Assembly (NCBI RefSeq): GCF_902143515.1
Contig: NZ_CABFVD010000001.1
Location: 744,001-808,000, forward strand
Direction of reading: 5' to 3'
Length of the DNA stretch: 64,000 nucleotides
From: Hathewaya massiliensis
GTDB lineage: Bacteria; Bacillota; Clostridia; Clostridiales; Clostridiaceae
Notes under the pieces: generated by a model
The model's input: the letters and a program-made list of their open reading frames with translations, nothing else
Database searches by the model: none
Told to the model about the DNA's origin: nothing
Shown: one piece after another, positions 1 to 9,221 of the stretch
Layout: each line of letters starts with the position of its first letter
Numbering within the stretch: position 1 is the first letter of the stretch
Position numbers and translations under genes: made by a program

Positions 1-803
1 TCTCCTCTCATCTCAAATACCCCTATTTCACTAGTGGTTCCAAAACGATTTTTTATAGTCCTAAGTATTCTAAATTCTTGAGTTCTCTCACCTTCAAAGT
101 GAAGTACAGTGTCTACCATATGTTCTAGTACCCTAGGTCCTGCTAGTTCACCTTGCTTAGTAACATGTGCTACTATAAAGAATGGAATTCCCTTGCTCTT
201 TCCTATTCGCATTATATTATTTGAACATTCTCTTACTTGTGAGACACTTCCTGGAGCCGAGCTTAGACTTTCCTTAAATAAGGTTTGAATAGAATCTATT
301 ATGACAAATATAGGATCTATTTCTCCTATTTGAAATTCAATATTATCAATATTAGTTTCCGATAATATATATAAGTTTTCACTCTGTATCTCTAGCCTGT
401 CAGCTCGCATTTTTATCTGCTCCTCTGACTCTTCTCCTGATACATATAAAACTTTTCCGTATTCTTTTGCTATATTACCAGCTGTTTGCAAGAGCAGCGT
501 TGATTTGCCAATACCAGGATCACCTGAAATTAAGACTAGAGAACCTTTAACTAATCCCCCACCTAAAACTCTATTTAACTCCTTAATACTTGTATTATAT
601 CTTTCATATTCCCCTGATTTAATATTTACTATACTTTTAGGTACTGATTTATTGGCTGAAATTCCTCTACTTACTGAGCTTTCTTTTTGAACTTTCTCTT
701 CTAATATGGTATTCCAACTTCCACATTCAGGACATTTACCTAACCACTTTAAAGTTTCATAACCACATTCTGAACACACAAATTTGGTTTTAATCTTGTG
801 CAT
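1..803 (-). CDS. radA: DNA repair protein RadA, N-terminal part (cut by window edge)
   Basis: About 267 codons of RadA, a RecA-like, DnaB-related ATPase that promotes branch migration in recombinational repair. The N-terminus has the C4 zinc finger (two C-x2-C pairs within the first 30 residues). A Walker A motif GDPGIGKST follows near residue 93, and the RadA-specific KNRFG motif lies close to the window edge. The C-terminal Lon-protease-like domain is outside the window. The start is the ATG at 801-803 behind an AGGAGA ribosome binding site. It lies downstream of clpC in the same direction, as in Bacillus, but a terminator hairpin and 345 bp separate them, so it probably has its own promoter. 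Confidence 0.95.
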   Translation of the reverse strand, partial: MHKIKTKFVCSECGYETLKWLGKCPECGSWNTILEEKVQKESSVSRGISANKSVPKSIVNIKSGEYERYNTSIKELNRVLGGGLVKGSLVLISGDPGIGKSTLLLQTAGNIAKEYGKVLYVSGEESEEQIKMRADRLEIQSENLYILSETNIDNIEFQIGEIDPIFVIIDSIQTLFKESLSSAPGSVSQVRECSNNIMRIGKSKGIPFFIVAHVTKQGELAGPRVLEHMVDTVLHFEGERTQEFRILRTIKNRFGTTSEIGVFEMRG

Positions 804-1148
804 ATATACCTCTCCTAAGTAATTTTTATTATTACCAAACTAAATTATATACTTAATATGTAATAATTTCTATAGATTTTTAGTATTTAATACAAATAAT
901 TATTTACATTTAAAACATTCTTAATCTAAATATACCATAACTTAATCTAAAGAAATTTCTAAGCTTCAGAGGAATATTTGCCCTTATTAATTAAAGAGAC
1001 TAGTCATAGGGTACAACTTACTTATAATTTAAAGAAAAGAATAGTCTGGAACTGACTATTCTTCCTTTAAACTTAAATCCTGAGTTACTTAAATTAACCA
1101 AATTTCAAATTAACTTATGAAAGTAACCTATAGAGTTAGCTTATAAAA
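804..1148. other. clpC-radA intergenic region
   Basis: AT-rich spacer with no credible open reading frame. It holds the clpC-side terminator (1037-1063) and an exact 11 bp direct repeat CTTAATCTAAA at 920-930 and 941-951, spaced 21 bp start to start. The repeat lies upstream of radA and could be an operator. A TATAAT-like element occurs near 836, but without a good -35 box. Confidence 0.5.
1037..1063 (-). terminator. Terminator of the ctsR-mcsA-mcsB-clpC operon
   Basis: Ten-bp perfect stem (AAGAATAGTC paired with GACTATTCTT) with a 7 nt loop. On the minus strand it is followed by TTCTTTAAA. It lies about 90 bp past the clpC stop. Confidence 0.8.
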
Positions 1149-3590
1149 TTAATTTGTAGTTGTAAATGTTAACTTATCCTCTTTTTCATCTATAATAACC
1201 TTGTCACCTTTTTTTACATTTCCACTTAAAATTTCCTCTGAAAGCCTATCTTCTACAATTTTAGTTATAGTTCTTCTAAGAGGTCTAGCTCCATATTCTA
1301 GGTCTACACCTTTCTTTGTTAAATATTTTTCTGCCTCAGGTGTAAACTGCAAGTATATATCTTTTTCTTCCAATTTCTTTGTAACTGCGGTCAACATTAA
1401 TTTAACTATTTTTTCTAAATCATTTTCATCTAATGAATGAAATACTATGATATCATCTATTCTATTTAAAAATTCTGGTCTAAAGTTTCTCTTTAATTCT
1501 TCCATCATATTTTCTTTCATCATTTCATATTCTTTTTCATTTTCTGCCTTATTGCTTGAAGTAAATCCTAAAACATTTTGTTTTTTAAGGGTTGAAGCTC
1601 CAACATTGGATGTCATTATTATAATTGTATTTTTAAAGTTTACATATTTACCTTTCCCATCAGTTAATCTACCATCTTCAAGTATTTGAAGAAGTATATT
1701 AAACACCTCTGGATGAGCTTTTTCTATTTCATCAAATAATATTACAGAGTATGGATTTCTTCTAACTTTTTCTGTTAACTGTCCTCCTTCTTCATAGCCT
1801 ACATATCCTGGAGGTGAACCAATTAATCTTGAAACTGCATGCTTTTCCATGTATTCTGACATATCTATTCTTATCATATTACTTTCATCACCAAACATAG
1901 CCTCAGCTAATGCTTTAGAAAGCTCTGTCTTACCCACTCCAGTAGGCCCTAAGAATATAAAGGATCCAATAGGTCTTTTAGGGTCCTTAAGTCCTACTCT
2001 TGCTCTTCTTACTGCCCTTGAAATAGAATTTACAGCTTCTTTTTGTCCTATTACTCTTTTATGGAGTATTTCTTCTAATTTTAAAAGTTTTTCTGATTCT
2101 TTTTCTGTAAGTTTTTGTACTGGAATATGAGTCCAGTTAGAAACTACATTTGCTACATGCTCTTCTGTTACCACAAGTTCTTGTGATTCATTTTGGTTTA
2201 TCCAACTACTTTTAATATCCACTAGTTGTTTTTTTATTTCTTCTTCCTTATCTCTAAATCTAGCTGCCTTTTCAAAATCTTGAACTGCTACAGCATCTGC
2301 TTTTTCTTTGCTTATCTTTTCAAGTTCTTTTTCTAATTTTTTCACATTAGGTGGTGTAGTTAAATTTTGAATTCTAACTTTAGATCCTGCTTCATCAATT
2401 AAATCTATAGCTTTATCTGGAAGAAATCTATCTGTTATATATCTATCTGATAAGTTAACTGCTGCGTCTAAGGCTTCATCAGTTATTTTTGCTCTATGAT
2501 GCGCCTCATATTTATCTCTTAAACCTCTTAAGATTAGAAGTGCCTCCTCCTTTGAAGGTTCCCCTACTGTTACTGGTTGAAATCTTCTCTCTAGGGCTGT
2601 ATCCTTTTCTATATACTTTCTATATTCGTCTATGGTAGTTGCTCCTATGCATTGAATTTCACCCCTAGCTAAGGCTGGCTTTAAAATATTAGAGGCATCA
2701 ATTGCACCTTCCGCTCCACCTGCCCCTATTATGGTATGAATTTCATCAATAAATAAAATTACATTCCCTGCTATACGAATTTCTTCCATTACCTTTTTTA
2801 ATCTTTCTTCAAATTCACCTCTATATTTAGAACCTGCAATCATAGAAGATAGATCAAGAGTAACGACTCTTTTATTCTTTAATATTTCAGGAATATTACC
2901 CAAAGCAATTTTTTGTGCTAAGCCTTCTGCTATTGCTGTTTTACCAACTCCAGGTTCTCCTATTAAACAAGGATTATTTTTAATTCTTCTACATAAGATT
3001 TCCAAAACTCTTTGTGTTTCCTCATCTCTTCCTATTACAGGATCTAGTTTTCCATCTAAGGCTATATCAGTTAAATCCCTACCATACTTATCTAGGGTAG
3101 GAGTTTTTTGTACACCTTTTTTTCTTTCTGACTTTAAAGAGGAATTTCCATATCCTTGCATGGAATTTATTATTTCTGATCTTAGATTTTCAAAATTAAC
3201 GTTCAAATTTCTTAAGATAGTATAAGCTACTCCTTCACTTTCTTTTATTAATGCAAGAAGTATGTGCTCTGGAGATATATAGTTGTGTTGTAGGTTTGAG
3301 GCTTCTACTAAACTCAAATCTAAAAGCCTCTTAGTTCTAGGAGTCAATGCTATTTCATTACCTATTATAGGTATATCTCCCATTCCAGTATACTTAAGTA
3401 TCATGTTCTTTACTTCTTCATAGGAAACTTTATAATTACTTAAAAGTGATTTAGCTATGCCATCATCTTCTTTTAATAAACCAAGTAGAATATGCTCTGT
3501 ACCTACATATCCATGATTAAATTCTACTGCTGACTGTTGAGCATTCACTATAACCTTTTGAGCTCTTTCCGTAAATCTACTAAACATCAT
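1149..3590 (-). CDS. clpC: Hsp100 ATPase ClpC
   Basis: 813-residue AAA+ unfoldase that feeds substrates to ClpP and works with the McsB adaptor. It has two N-terminal Clp_N repeats (about 1-145), a first AAA module with GEPGVGKT near residue 211, a UvrB/UvrC-type linker near 430-460, and a second AAA module with GPTGVGKTE followed by the C-terminal D2 domain. Length matches Bacillus ClpC (about 810). The start ATG follows GGAGGTG at 11 nt; a second ATG directly after it is an alternative. It is the last gene of the ctsR operon and so is under CtsR control from the promoter at 5721-5749. Confidence 0.97.
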   Translation of the reverse strand: MMFSRFTERAQKVIVNAQQSAVEFNHGYVGTEHILLGLLKEDDGIAKSLLSNYKVSYEEVKNMILKYTGMGDIPIIGNEIALTPRTKRLLDLSLVEASNLQHNYISPEHILLALIKESEGVAYTILRNLNVNFENLRSEIINSMQGYGNSSLKSERKKGVQKTPTLDKYGRDLTDIALDGKLDPVIGRDEETQRVLEILCRRIKNNPCLIGEPGVGKTAIAEGLAQKIALGNIPEILKNKRVVTLDLSSMIAGSKYRGEFEERLKKVMEEIRIAGNVILFIDEIHTIIGAGGAEGAIDASNILKPALARGEIQCIGATTIDEYRKYIEKDTALERRFQPVTVGEPSKEEALLILRGLRDKYEAHHRAKITDEALDAAVNLSDRYITDRFLPDKAIDLIDEAGSKVRIQNLTTPPNVKKLEKELEKISKEKADAVAVQDFEKAARFRDKEEEIKKQLVDIKSSWINQNESQELVVTEEHVANVVSNWTHIPVQKLTEKESEKLLKLEEILHKRVIGQKEAVNSISRAVRRARVGLKDPKRPIGSFIFLGPTGVGKTELSKALAEAMFGDESNMIRIDMSEYMEKHAVSRLIGSPPGYVGYEEGGQLTEKVRRNPYSVILFDEIEKAHPEVFNILLQILEDGRLTDGKGKYVNFKNTIIIMTSNVGASTLKKQNVLGFTSSNKAENEKEYEMMKENMMEELKRNFRPEFLNRIDDIIVFHSLDENDLEKIVKLMLTAVTKKLEEKDIYLQFTPEAEKYLTKKGVDLEYGARPLRRTITKIVEDRLSEEILSGNVKKGDKVIIDEKEDKLTFTTTN

Positions 3591-3617
3591 CTATGAAAAC
3601 ACCTCCAAAATTATATA

Positions 3618-4634
3618 TTATAAGGATTTTAACTTATTTCTAATTAATTCTGCTCTTTTTAAATTAATAGCTTTTTCATTATTTTCACTTAAAAGCGATG
3701 AAATATAACTAGGACTGCTCTCTATTAAAATCTCACTTAAAAAACTATGAGATATACTTTTTATAAGCCCAAGTTCAATTCCAAGTCTAACATTGGACAA
3801 AAGCTCTAATGCTTCTCCAAAACTTAAAATTACTGCGGATTTTAGTATTCCTAAAGATCTAAAAATCTTATCTTTAAGTTCATAATGATAGTATTTATTT
3901 ATCTTTTCCCTTGTTGCAAATTCACTGTTTTTAACTTGTTCTAACACTGCTGTTAAGTTACTAATTACTTCTTCTTCAGTAACCCCTAAAGTTATTTGGT
4001 TTGATATTTGATAAAGATTTCCTTGAACCTTAGACCCTTCACCATACAATCCTCTAATAGTTATACCTACTTGGGATAAAGAATTTAAAACCCTACTAAT
4101 TTCTTTCTCCATTGATAGGGCTGGTAGATGTATCATTACAGATGCTCTAAGTCCAGTTCCACAATTAGTTGGACATGCAGTCAAGTATCCTAAACTTTCA
4201 TTAAAAGCATATCTTTCCTTACTCTCAATTAAATCATCTATGCTAGTTGCTCTATTATATGCATCTTTTAAGTCAAACCCACTGGTAATTGCTTGTATTC
4301 TCAAATGATCTTCTTCATTGATCATAACACTTACAGTCTCTTCCTCATCTACAATAAAAGCTGCTTTTTCACTGTTATCTAGAAGTTTATTACTAATTAG
4401 ATGTTTTTCTAAATATAATTTGTTTTCTGTGTTGTTATTTTCCCAAAGCTTTATGGTACTAAGGTTATTCTTATCCTCTTTTAAGTGTGTTTCTATATTT
4501 TCAATAACTTCTCTAGCCTTTAAAGTGTCTAATTTGTGAGGAAAAGGTATATCTTTTAAATTTCTAGCTAACCTAATTCTACTACTTAAAACTATTTCAT
4601 TAGGTTCTATTTCTGATTTTATCCAATTCTTCAT
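3618..4634 (-). CDS. mcsB: Protein-arginine kinase McsB
   Basis: 338 residues of the ATP:guanido phosphotransferase family. The enzyme phosphorylates protein arginines, marks proteins for ClpCP and inactivates CtsR. Visible family signatures are SSRIRLARN near residue 16 and the catalytic-cysteine block TACPTNCGTGLR near 152-164. It is slightly shorter than Bacillus McsB (363), with the difference at the C-terminus. The ATG follows AGGAGGG. It is third in the ctsR operon, 12 bp after mcsA and 27 bp before clpC, which implies co-translation and joint heat or protein-stress induction. Confidence 0.96.
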   Translation of the reverse strand: MKNWIKSEIEPNEIVLSSRIRLARNLKDIPFPHKLDTLKAREVIENIETHLKEDKNNLSTIKLWENNNTENKLYLEKHLISNKLLDNSEKAAFIVDEEETVSVMINEEDHLRIQAITSGFDLKDAYNRATSIDDLIESKERYAFNESLGYLTACPTNCGTGLRASVMIHLPALSMEKEISRVLNSLSQVGITIRGLYGEGSKVQGNLYQISNQITLGVTEEEVISNLTAVLEQVKNSEFATREKINKYYHYELKDKIFRSLGILKSAVILSFGEALELLSNVRLGIELGLIKSISHSFLSEILIESSPSYISSLLSENNEKAINLKRAELIRNKLKSL

Positions 4635-4646
4635 TAAATAACCCTC

Positions 4647-5168
4647 CTATTCCTCTTTTTTTAATTCCTTTATTTTATCTCTTAACTCAGCTGCTTTTTC
4701 ATACTCTTCTAAATTAACTGCCCTTTGTAGTTCTTCTCTTAATTTAACTATAAGCCTTTTATTGTATATGTCCTTACCTGAGCACACTGGAATTTTGCCA
4801 CTGTGTTCAGTATTTCCTTGAACTCTCTTTACTACGGGTAATAGATAACTGGAAAAGTCATCATAACATTTACTACAACCTAAAAGTCCTTGATTTTTAA
4901 ATTCTATATATGATGTACCACAATTTTTACATACCAACTCCTCATTGTGGTCTTCATCATTTAATTGACTCTTACTTATATAATCTACTATTCCACCTAA
5001 TAAGCTAGGGAAAGAAAAAGGAGTATCAAATTCTAATTCATTAGTAAAACCCATAATATTCAATTCTTTTGCACATTTATCACAAAGATTTTGTTCTTCT
5101 TTTTGACCATTAATAATTTTTGCAATATGAACATTAGCTTGATTTTGTTTACATCTTTCACAAATCAT
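4647..5168 (-). CDS. mcsA: McsA, activator of McsB kinase
   Basis: 173 residues. Four C-x2-C zinc-ligand pairs (CERC near the start, CDKC, CKNC, CSKC) are followed by a C-terminal UvrB/UvrC coiled-coil motif (about 137-171). This is the standard McsA layout; McsA binds and activates McsB and helps silence CtsR. The ATG has GGAGTG upstream. It sits between ctsR and mcsB in the class III heat-shock operon. Confidence 0.95.
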   Translation of the reverse strand: MICERCKQNQANVHIAKIINGQKEEQNLCDKCAKELNIMGFTNELEFDTPFSFPSLLGGIVDYISKSQLNDEDHNEELVCKNCGTSYIEFKNQGLLGCSKCYDDFSSYLLPVVKRVQGNTEHSGKIPVCSGKDIYNKRLIVKLREELQRAVNLEEYEKAAELRDKIKELKKEE

Positions 5169-5204
5169 TAAATATCACTCCTTCAAAATCTTAATTCAAT
5201 ATTA

Positions 5205-5663
5205 TTAAATTAATAGTGAGAGCATTATACTCTTTAAAATATCTGCTCTTACATGGTTTCTGTAATCGTAATTTTTATTTAAACTTCTATCATTTAAAGC
5301 TGCTTTTATTATATTTCCTTCTCTATGAGTTATTATACCATTTTCTAGTAAATTTTCTACTATTTTTATAGAATTGTCATATGTTATACTATGACCGATT
5401 TTTTCATTAAGTAAATCCATATAGGAATCATCTGTTGTTATTTCAACTTTCCTAATTCTAATACATCCCCCACCACCACGTCTGCTTTCTACAATATACC
5501 CATGTTCTGTTGTAAATCTCGTGGTTAGTACATAGTTAATTTGTGAAGGTGCACAACTAAAATAATTTGCAAGTTCATTTCTTTGTATTTCTAGCTCTAA
5601 GTCCTCTGATTCCTTCATCATATCTTTTATAAAATTTTCTATAATATCAGATAATCTAGCCAT
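5205..5663 (-). CDS. ctsR: Heat-shock repressor CtsR
   Basis: 152-residue winged-helix repressor of the clp regulon. The DNA-binding wing glycines (RRGGGGCIRIRK, about 61-72) and the C-terminal dimerisation/McsB-contact region are intact. The ATG is preceded by AGAGGTGAG. It is first in the operon with mcsA, mcsB and clpC. An exact CtsR heptad operator lies in its own 5' untranslated region, so the operon is autoregulated. Confidence 0.96.
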   Translation of the reverse strand: MARLSDIIENFIKDMMKESEDLELEIQRNELANYFSCAPSQINYVLTTRFTTEHGYIVESRRGGGGCIRIRKVEITTDDSYMDLLNEKIGHSITYDNSIKIVENLLENGIITHREGNIIKAALNDRSLNKNYDYRNHVRADILKSIMLSLLI

Positions 5664-5694
5664 ATCTCACCTCTAGGTTTGCTTTTACTTTTAC

Positions 5695-5711
5695 TTTGAC
5701 CTTCTTTGACT
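5695..5711 (-). promoter_or_regulatory. CtsR operator
   Basis: Minus-strand AGTCAAA-GAA-GGTCAAA matches the CtsR heptad direct repeat (RGTCAAANANRGTCAAA) at every defined position. It starts 9 bp downstream of the -10 box, over the transcription start, so bound repressor would block initiation. Confidence 0.93.
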
Positions 5712-5720
5712 TTCATTTTT

Positions 5721-5749
5721 ATATTACTATTTTTATTATTAAATTTCAA
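5721..5749 (-). promoter_or_regulatory. Sigma-A promoter of the ctsR operon
   Basis: Minus strand: -35 TTGAAA (5744-5749), 17 bp spacer, -10 TAATAT (5721-5726), directly upstream of the CtsR operator and about 60 bp before the ctsR start. Confidence 0.8.
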
Positions 5750-5801
5750 GCATTTATTGTTAACTTTCTTTAAACAGTTATCCTCTAAAGCTTAAAAATT
5801 G

Positions 5802-5870
5802 TTATCTAGGTACGTAGTCACTCTTTTCTCCCTTCTTAAGTAAGATAGAAGTCTTAGAGCCAATAGTCAT
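5802..5870 (-). repeat. Family A intergenic repeat, internally deleted copy
   Basis: 69 bp. The minus strand carries the left end (ATGACTAT) and the complete right part (GGGAGAAAAGAG, a GACTACGTACC block and AGATAA) of the repeat seen at 10801, 24876 and 48018. The central hairpin region is missing. Confidence 0.6.
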
Positions 5871-6031
5871 CCCATAAATTATGCCAAATTTATATGAATA
5901 TTATTCACTTTATATTTCATTTTATATTCTTATGCCCTTTACCTTAATATGTTTGTAGGTAAATATATGATAACTCAATTCAAGGTAATTCCAACTGCTA
6001 ACCTTTACCCTAATATATTTGTAGTTAAGCA
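5871..6031. other. Spacer with an imperfect 31 bp direct repeat
   Basis: Two ~31 bp segments at 5937-5967 and 6003-6033 (sharing CTTTACC, TAATAT and TTTGTAG) are about 80% identical with a 66 bp period. No open reading frame is credible. Confidence 0.45.
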
Positions 6032-6066
6032 TAAAAAAATAGCACACTTACTATTAGAGTGTGCTA
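6032..6066 (-). terminator. Terminator of the 74-residue orphan gene
   Basis: Nine-bp stem TAGCACACT/AGTGTGCTA with a 9 nt loop, followed on the minus strand by seven T. It begins 16 bp past the stop codon. Confidence 0.85.
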
Positions 6067-6082
6067 CTTTTATTAATTTAGC

Positions 6083-6307
6083 TTAGGCAAAAACACATTG
6101 ATTTATGTATTTTCTATCCTTATATAAGAAAGAAATTGCTTTATCATATTGTAACATATTTATTTCTATATATCCTGGTGTATTACATCTTATAGATACT
6201 TCATCTTCTTCTTTAAGTTGTACATCAATTTCGTCACTTTCTTTACAATATGTAAAACTCTTTACTTCCTTTAGTAGTTCTTCTAAACTGTTTTTACTCT
6301 TTATCAT
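6083..6307 (-). CDS. Small protein of unknown function (74 aa)
   Basis: I do not recognise this protein. It is acidic, with a lysine-rich N-terminus and a run of acidic residues in the middle, two internal cysteines (C21, C40) and one near the end. There is no signal peptide or membrane segment. Support that it is real: a GGGGGA ribosome binding site at good spacing before the ATG, and a strong terminator straight after the stop, making a complete one-gene unit. It stands alone between ctsR and an ABC exporter, with repeats on both sides. A cytoplasmic location is inferred from composition only. Confidence 0.7.
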   Translation of the reverse strand: MIKSKNSLEELLKEVKSFTYCKESDEIDVQLKEEDEVSIRCNTPGYIEINMLQYDKAISFLYKDRKYINQCVFA

Positions 6308-6588
6308 ATTTATCCCCCATATTAATTTTTACTATTTTACATTGCATGTAAAATTTTAACATTACTCTCTCTTTGTTATTATTCTACATCAACCATTTTT
6401 TTCCTTCTTTGCTCTGTACTTTTTTATTCGATAACTATCTCCCCCAAAGGATAAGGAATTCTAAGGACTAAAACCCCTTACAAGTCTGTTACTAACCTTT
6501 AGAGGAGTAAAGATTTCTTCTCAAGCTAAGAACTCTGTTTATTGTTAGTAATATTCAGTTTAGAAAAGACACCTGATGCGAATTATAT
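6308..6588. other. Spacer holding a family E repeat
   Basis: Between the exporter 3' end and the orphan gene. Apart from the repeat at 6428-6541 there is no recognisable gene or clear terminator. Confidence 0.4.
6428..6541 (-). repeat. Family E intergenic repeat, copy 1
   Basis: The reverse complement aligns with 47907-48026. A 54 nt ungapped core is 39/54 identical, and shared blocks continue upstream (ACAGA, TTCTTAGCTT, TTTACTCC). It holds two spaced TTTTA(C/G)TCC motifs. Confidence 0.55.
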
Positions 6589-8325
6589 TTAGATAAAATC
6601 GGGTATATACCCCTTAAACTGTGCATTATATAGTTTAGCATATATTCCGTTTTCTTTCACTAAATTTTCATGATTACCTTCTTCAACAATTCCATCTTTA
6701 TCTAAGACCATAATCTTATGAGCATTTTTTATAGTAGATAATCTATGTGCTACTACTAAGGTAGTTCTTCCTTTTGATAATTCTTCAAGAGATTTTTGAA
6801 TCATAAGTTCAGTTTCATTATCTAAAGCTGATGTAGCTTCATCTAAAATTAAGATTGGAGGATTTTTTAAAAATACCCTAGCTATAGAAATTCTTTGTTT
6901 CTGACCACCAGACAACTTTACGCCTCTATCTCCCACATAGGTATCATATTCCTCAGGAAGAGACATTATAAATTCATGTATATTAGCATTTTTAGCCGCC
7001 TCTATTATCTCCTCATTAGTAGCCTCAGGTTTGCCATATAATATATTATCCCTTATTGTTCCTGAAAATATAAATACATCTTGCTGAACAAATCCTATAT
7101 TATCCCTTAAGGATTTTAAAGTAATATCCTTAATACTAACTCCATCTATAGATATATCTCCAGAGGTAACTTCATAGAACCTTGGAATTAGTTGACACAA
7201 GGTTGTCTTTCCTCCTCCTGAAGGCCCTACTAAGGCTAAGGTTTTTCCTCCATTAGCTGTAAAATTTATATTATCCAGTACTGATTTATTATCATCATCA
7301 TAGCTAAAGGAAACATTGTTAAATACTATATCTCCTTTAGGGTTTTTTAATTCCTTAGTCCCTTCTTCATCTTTTATCTCAGGTTCTATATTCATTAACT
7401 CTATAAATCTTTCAAAACCTGTCATTCCTGATTGGTACTGTTCTATAAACCCTGCAAGCCTCCTTATAGGTTGCATAAAGAAATTTATATAAAGCAAATA
7501 TGCAACTAGATCTGGCACATTTATATCTCCTTTAAAATAAAAATACCCACCAGCTCCTATAACTAAAACCTGTAACATATCCATTAATAATTTAATTCCT
7601 GAGGAAAACTGTGCCATATATTTATATGCAAAGGAACGAGACTCCTTAAATCTTTCATTTCCATCATTAAACTTGTCCATTTCATATTCTTCATTGTTAA
7701 AAGATTTAGATACTCTTATACCTGATATACTATTTTCTAGATTAGAGTTTACATCAGCAACCTTAACTCTTACATCTTTAAAAGCATTTGCTAATTTTAT
7801 TCTCTTAGACATAGCAAACCAAATAATCAGTGGTATGAATGCAAAAATTATTATAGTTAACTTTACATTTATGGTGCAAAGGGCAATAAATGAACCTATT
7901 ATCATAACAATTGAAATGAATAGATCTTCTGGACCATGATGTGCAAGTTCTGAAATTTCCATTAAGTCGTTTATTATTCTAGACATTATATGACCAGTTT
8001 TGTTGTTATCAAAGTATGTGAAAGGTAATTTTTGAAGATGAGAAAATACATCTCTTCTCATATCGTACTGGATTCTAACCCCTACTATATGCCCCCAATA
8101 CTCTATAAAATAACTACATAGATATTTAAGTATATATATTACTATTAAGACAAATACAAAGACATATAATGCCCTAACATCTTTATTAGGAAGAGTGTCA
8201 TGTAGTATATTTCTAGTTATCATGGGAAAAATCAAATCTAGTATTGAGACCATAAATGCACATAGCATATCTAAAAAGAAAAGTTTTTTATGTGGTTTGT
8301 AATAAGAAATAAATTTTTTAATCAT
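6589..8325 (-). CDS. ABC exporter, fused permease-ATPase
   Basis: 578 residues in the MsbA/LmrA/BmrA half-transporter layout. An N-terminal six-helix exporter domain (about 1-310) is followed by an ATPase domain with Walker A GPSGGGKTT, signature LSGGQKQR and Walker B ILILDEATSAL. It should work as a homodimer in the membrane exporting a hydrophobic compound, drug or lipid; the substrate cannot be read from sequence. The start is placed at the ATG at 8323-8325 behind AAGGGGGA; the frame is open seven codons further but without a binding site. It is divergent from the two-component system at 8509, which may control it. Confidence 0.92.
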   Translation of the reverse strand: MIKKFISYYKPHKKLFFLDMLCAFMVSILDLIFPMITRNILHDTLPNKDVRALYVFVFVLIVIYILKYLCSYFIEYWGHIVGVRIQYDMRRDVFSHLQKLPFTYFDNNKTGHIMSRIINDLMEISELAHHGPEDLFISIVMIIGSFIALCTINVKLTIIIFAFIPLIIWFAMSKRIKLANAFKDVRVKVADVNSNLENSISGIRVSKSFNNEEYEMDKFNDGNERFKESRSFAYKYMAQFSSGIKLLMDMLQVLVIGAGGYFYFKGDINVPDLVAYLLYINFFMQPIRRLAGFIEQYQSGMTGFERFIELMNIEPEIKDEEGTKELKNPKGDIVFNNVSFSYDDDNKSVLDNINFTANGGKTLALVGPSGGGKTTLCQLIPRFYEVTSGDISIDGVSIKDITLKSLRDNIGFVQQDVFIFSGTIRDNILYGKPEATNEEIIEAAKNANIHEFIMSLPEEYDTYVGDRGVKLSGGQKQRISIARVFLKNPPILILDEATSALDNETELMIQKSLEELSKGRTTLVVAHRLSTIKNAHKIMVLDKDGIVEEGNHENLVKENGIYAKLYNAQFKGYIPDFI

Positions 8326-8393
8326 ATGTTTCCCCCTTAAATTCATAATAACCGTATTAAATTTTAAATCTATTATTTAATGCAATAAATACT

Positions 8394-8422
8394 ATTGTAG
8401 TTTAATAAATTGGTACTGTCAA
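8394..8422 (-). promoter_or_regulatory. Promoter of the ABC exporter
   Basis: Minus strand: TTGACA (8417-8422), 17 bp spacer, TACAAT (8394-8399). It lies in the 183 bp divergent gap between the exporter and the response regulator. Confidence 0.75.
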
Positions 8423-8508
8423 TTATGTCATGGTAATTTTTCTCTTTTTCTTTCTATTCTCTAAACTTTATTATATACTTAAAATATATCATTTGGAGGT
8501 GTTACTTC

Positions 8509-9180
8509 GTGGAAAAAATTATGATTATAGAAGATGAATTTAGAATGAGAAAACTATTAAAAGATTATTTTAAAAAGGAAGGCTTTGAAGTTATAGAGGC
8601 TGAAGATGGAAAAGAGGCTATGGAAATTTTTAAAACAGAGAATCCTGACTTAATTATATTAGATATAATGATGCCACATATAGATGGTTTTACTCTTTGT
8701 AAGTATATTAGGGAAATATCGGCTGTACCAATTATTTTTTTAACAGCTAAATCAGAAGATGAAGATAAGCTCTTAGGTTTTAAACTTGGTGCTGATGAAT
8801 ACGTTACAAAACCCTTTAGCCCAAAGGTATTAGTTGCAAGATGTAAAAGTCTATTAAAAAGAGTAAATGGAACCATAGGGACAACTGCTAATAATATTTC
8901 AATTAATGGACTTGTTATAAATACCCCCTCTAGAGAAGTAACTATTGATGATGAAGAGATTTTTCTCTCTCCAAAGGAATTTGATCTTTTAATGTATATG
9001 ATAAAAAATAAGGGCCTTGTTCTTACTCGAGATATGATTCTTGATAATGTATGGGGAATGGATTACTTTGGGGACCTTCGAACTGTGGATACACATATTA
9101 AAAGACTTAGGGAAAAATTAAAACATAAATCTAACTTGATTTCTACTGTAAGAGGATTGGGATATAAATTTGAAGTGTAA
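8509..9180 (+). CDS. OmpR-family response regulator
   Basis: 223 residues. The receiver domain carries the acidic pocket (E8, D9) and phosphoacceptor D52 (LDIMMP). The conserved lysine of KPF follows near 104, then a winged-helix DNA-binding domain (about 125-222) ending in the usual VRGLGYKFEV block. Translation starts at a GTG placed 8 nt after TTGGAGGTG. With the kinase 41 bp downstream it forms the only plus-strand operon in the window. The nearest likely target is the divergent exporter; that is inference from position. Confidence 0.93.
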   Translation: MEKIMIIEDEFRMRKLLKDYFKKEGFEVIEAEDGKEAMEIFKTENPDLIILDIMMPHIDGFTLCKYIREISAVPIIFLTAKSEDEDKLLGFKLGADEYVTKPFSPKVLVARCKSLLKRVNGTIGTTANNISINGLVINTPSREVTIDDEEIFLSPKEFDLLMYMIKNKGLVLTRDMILDNVWGMDYFGDLRTVDTHIKRLREKLKHKSNLISTVRGLGYKFEV

Positions 9181-9221
9181 AACATAAATGTACAAATTAA
9201 AGTGTAAAATTGAGGTGTAAA

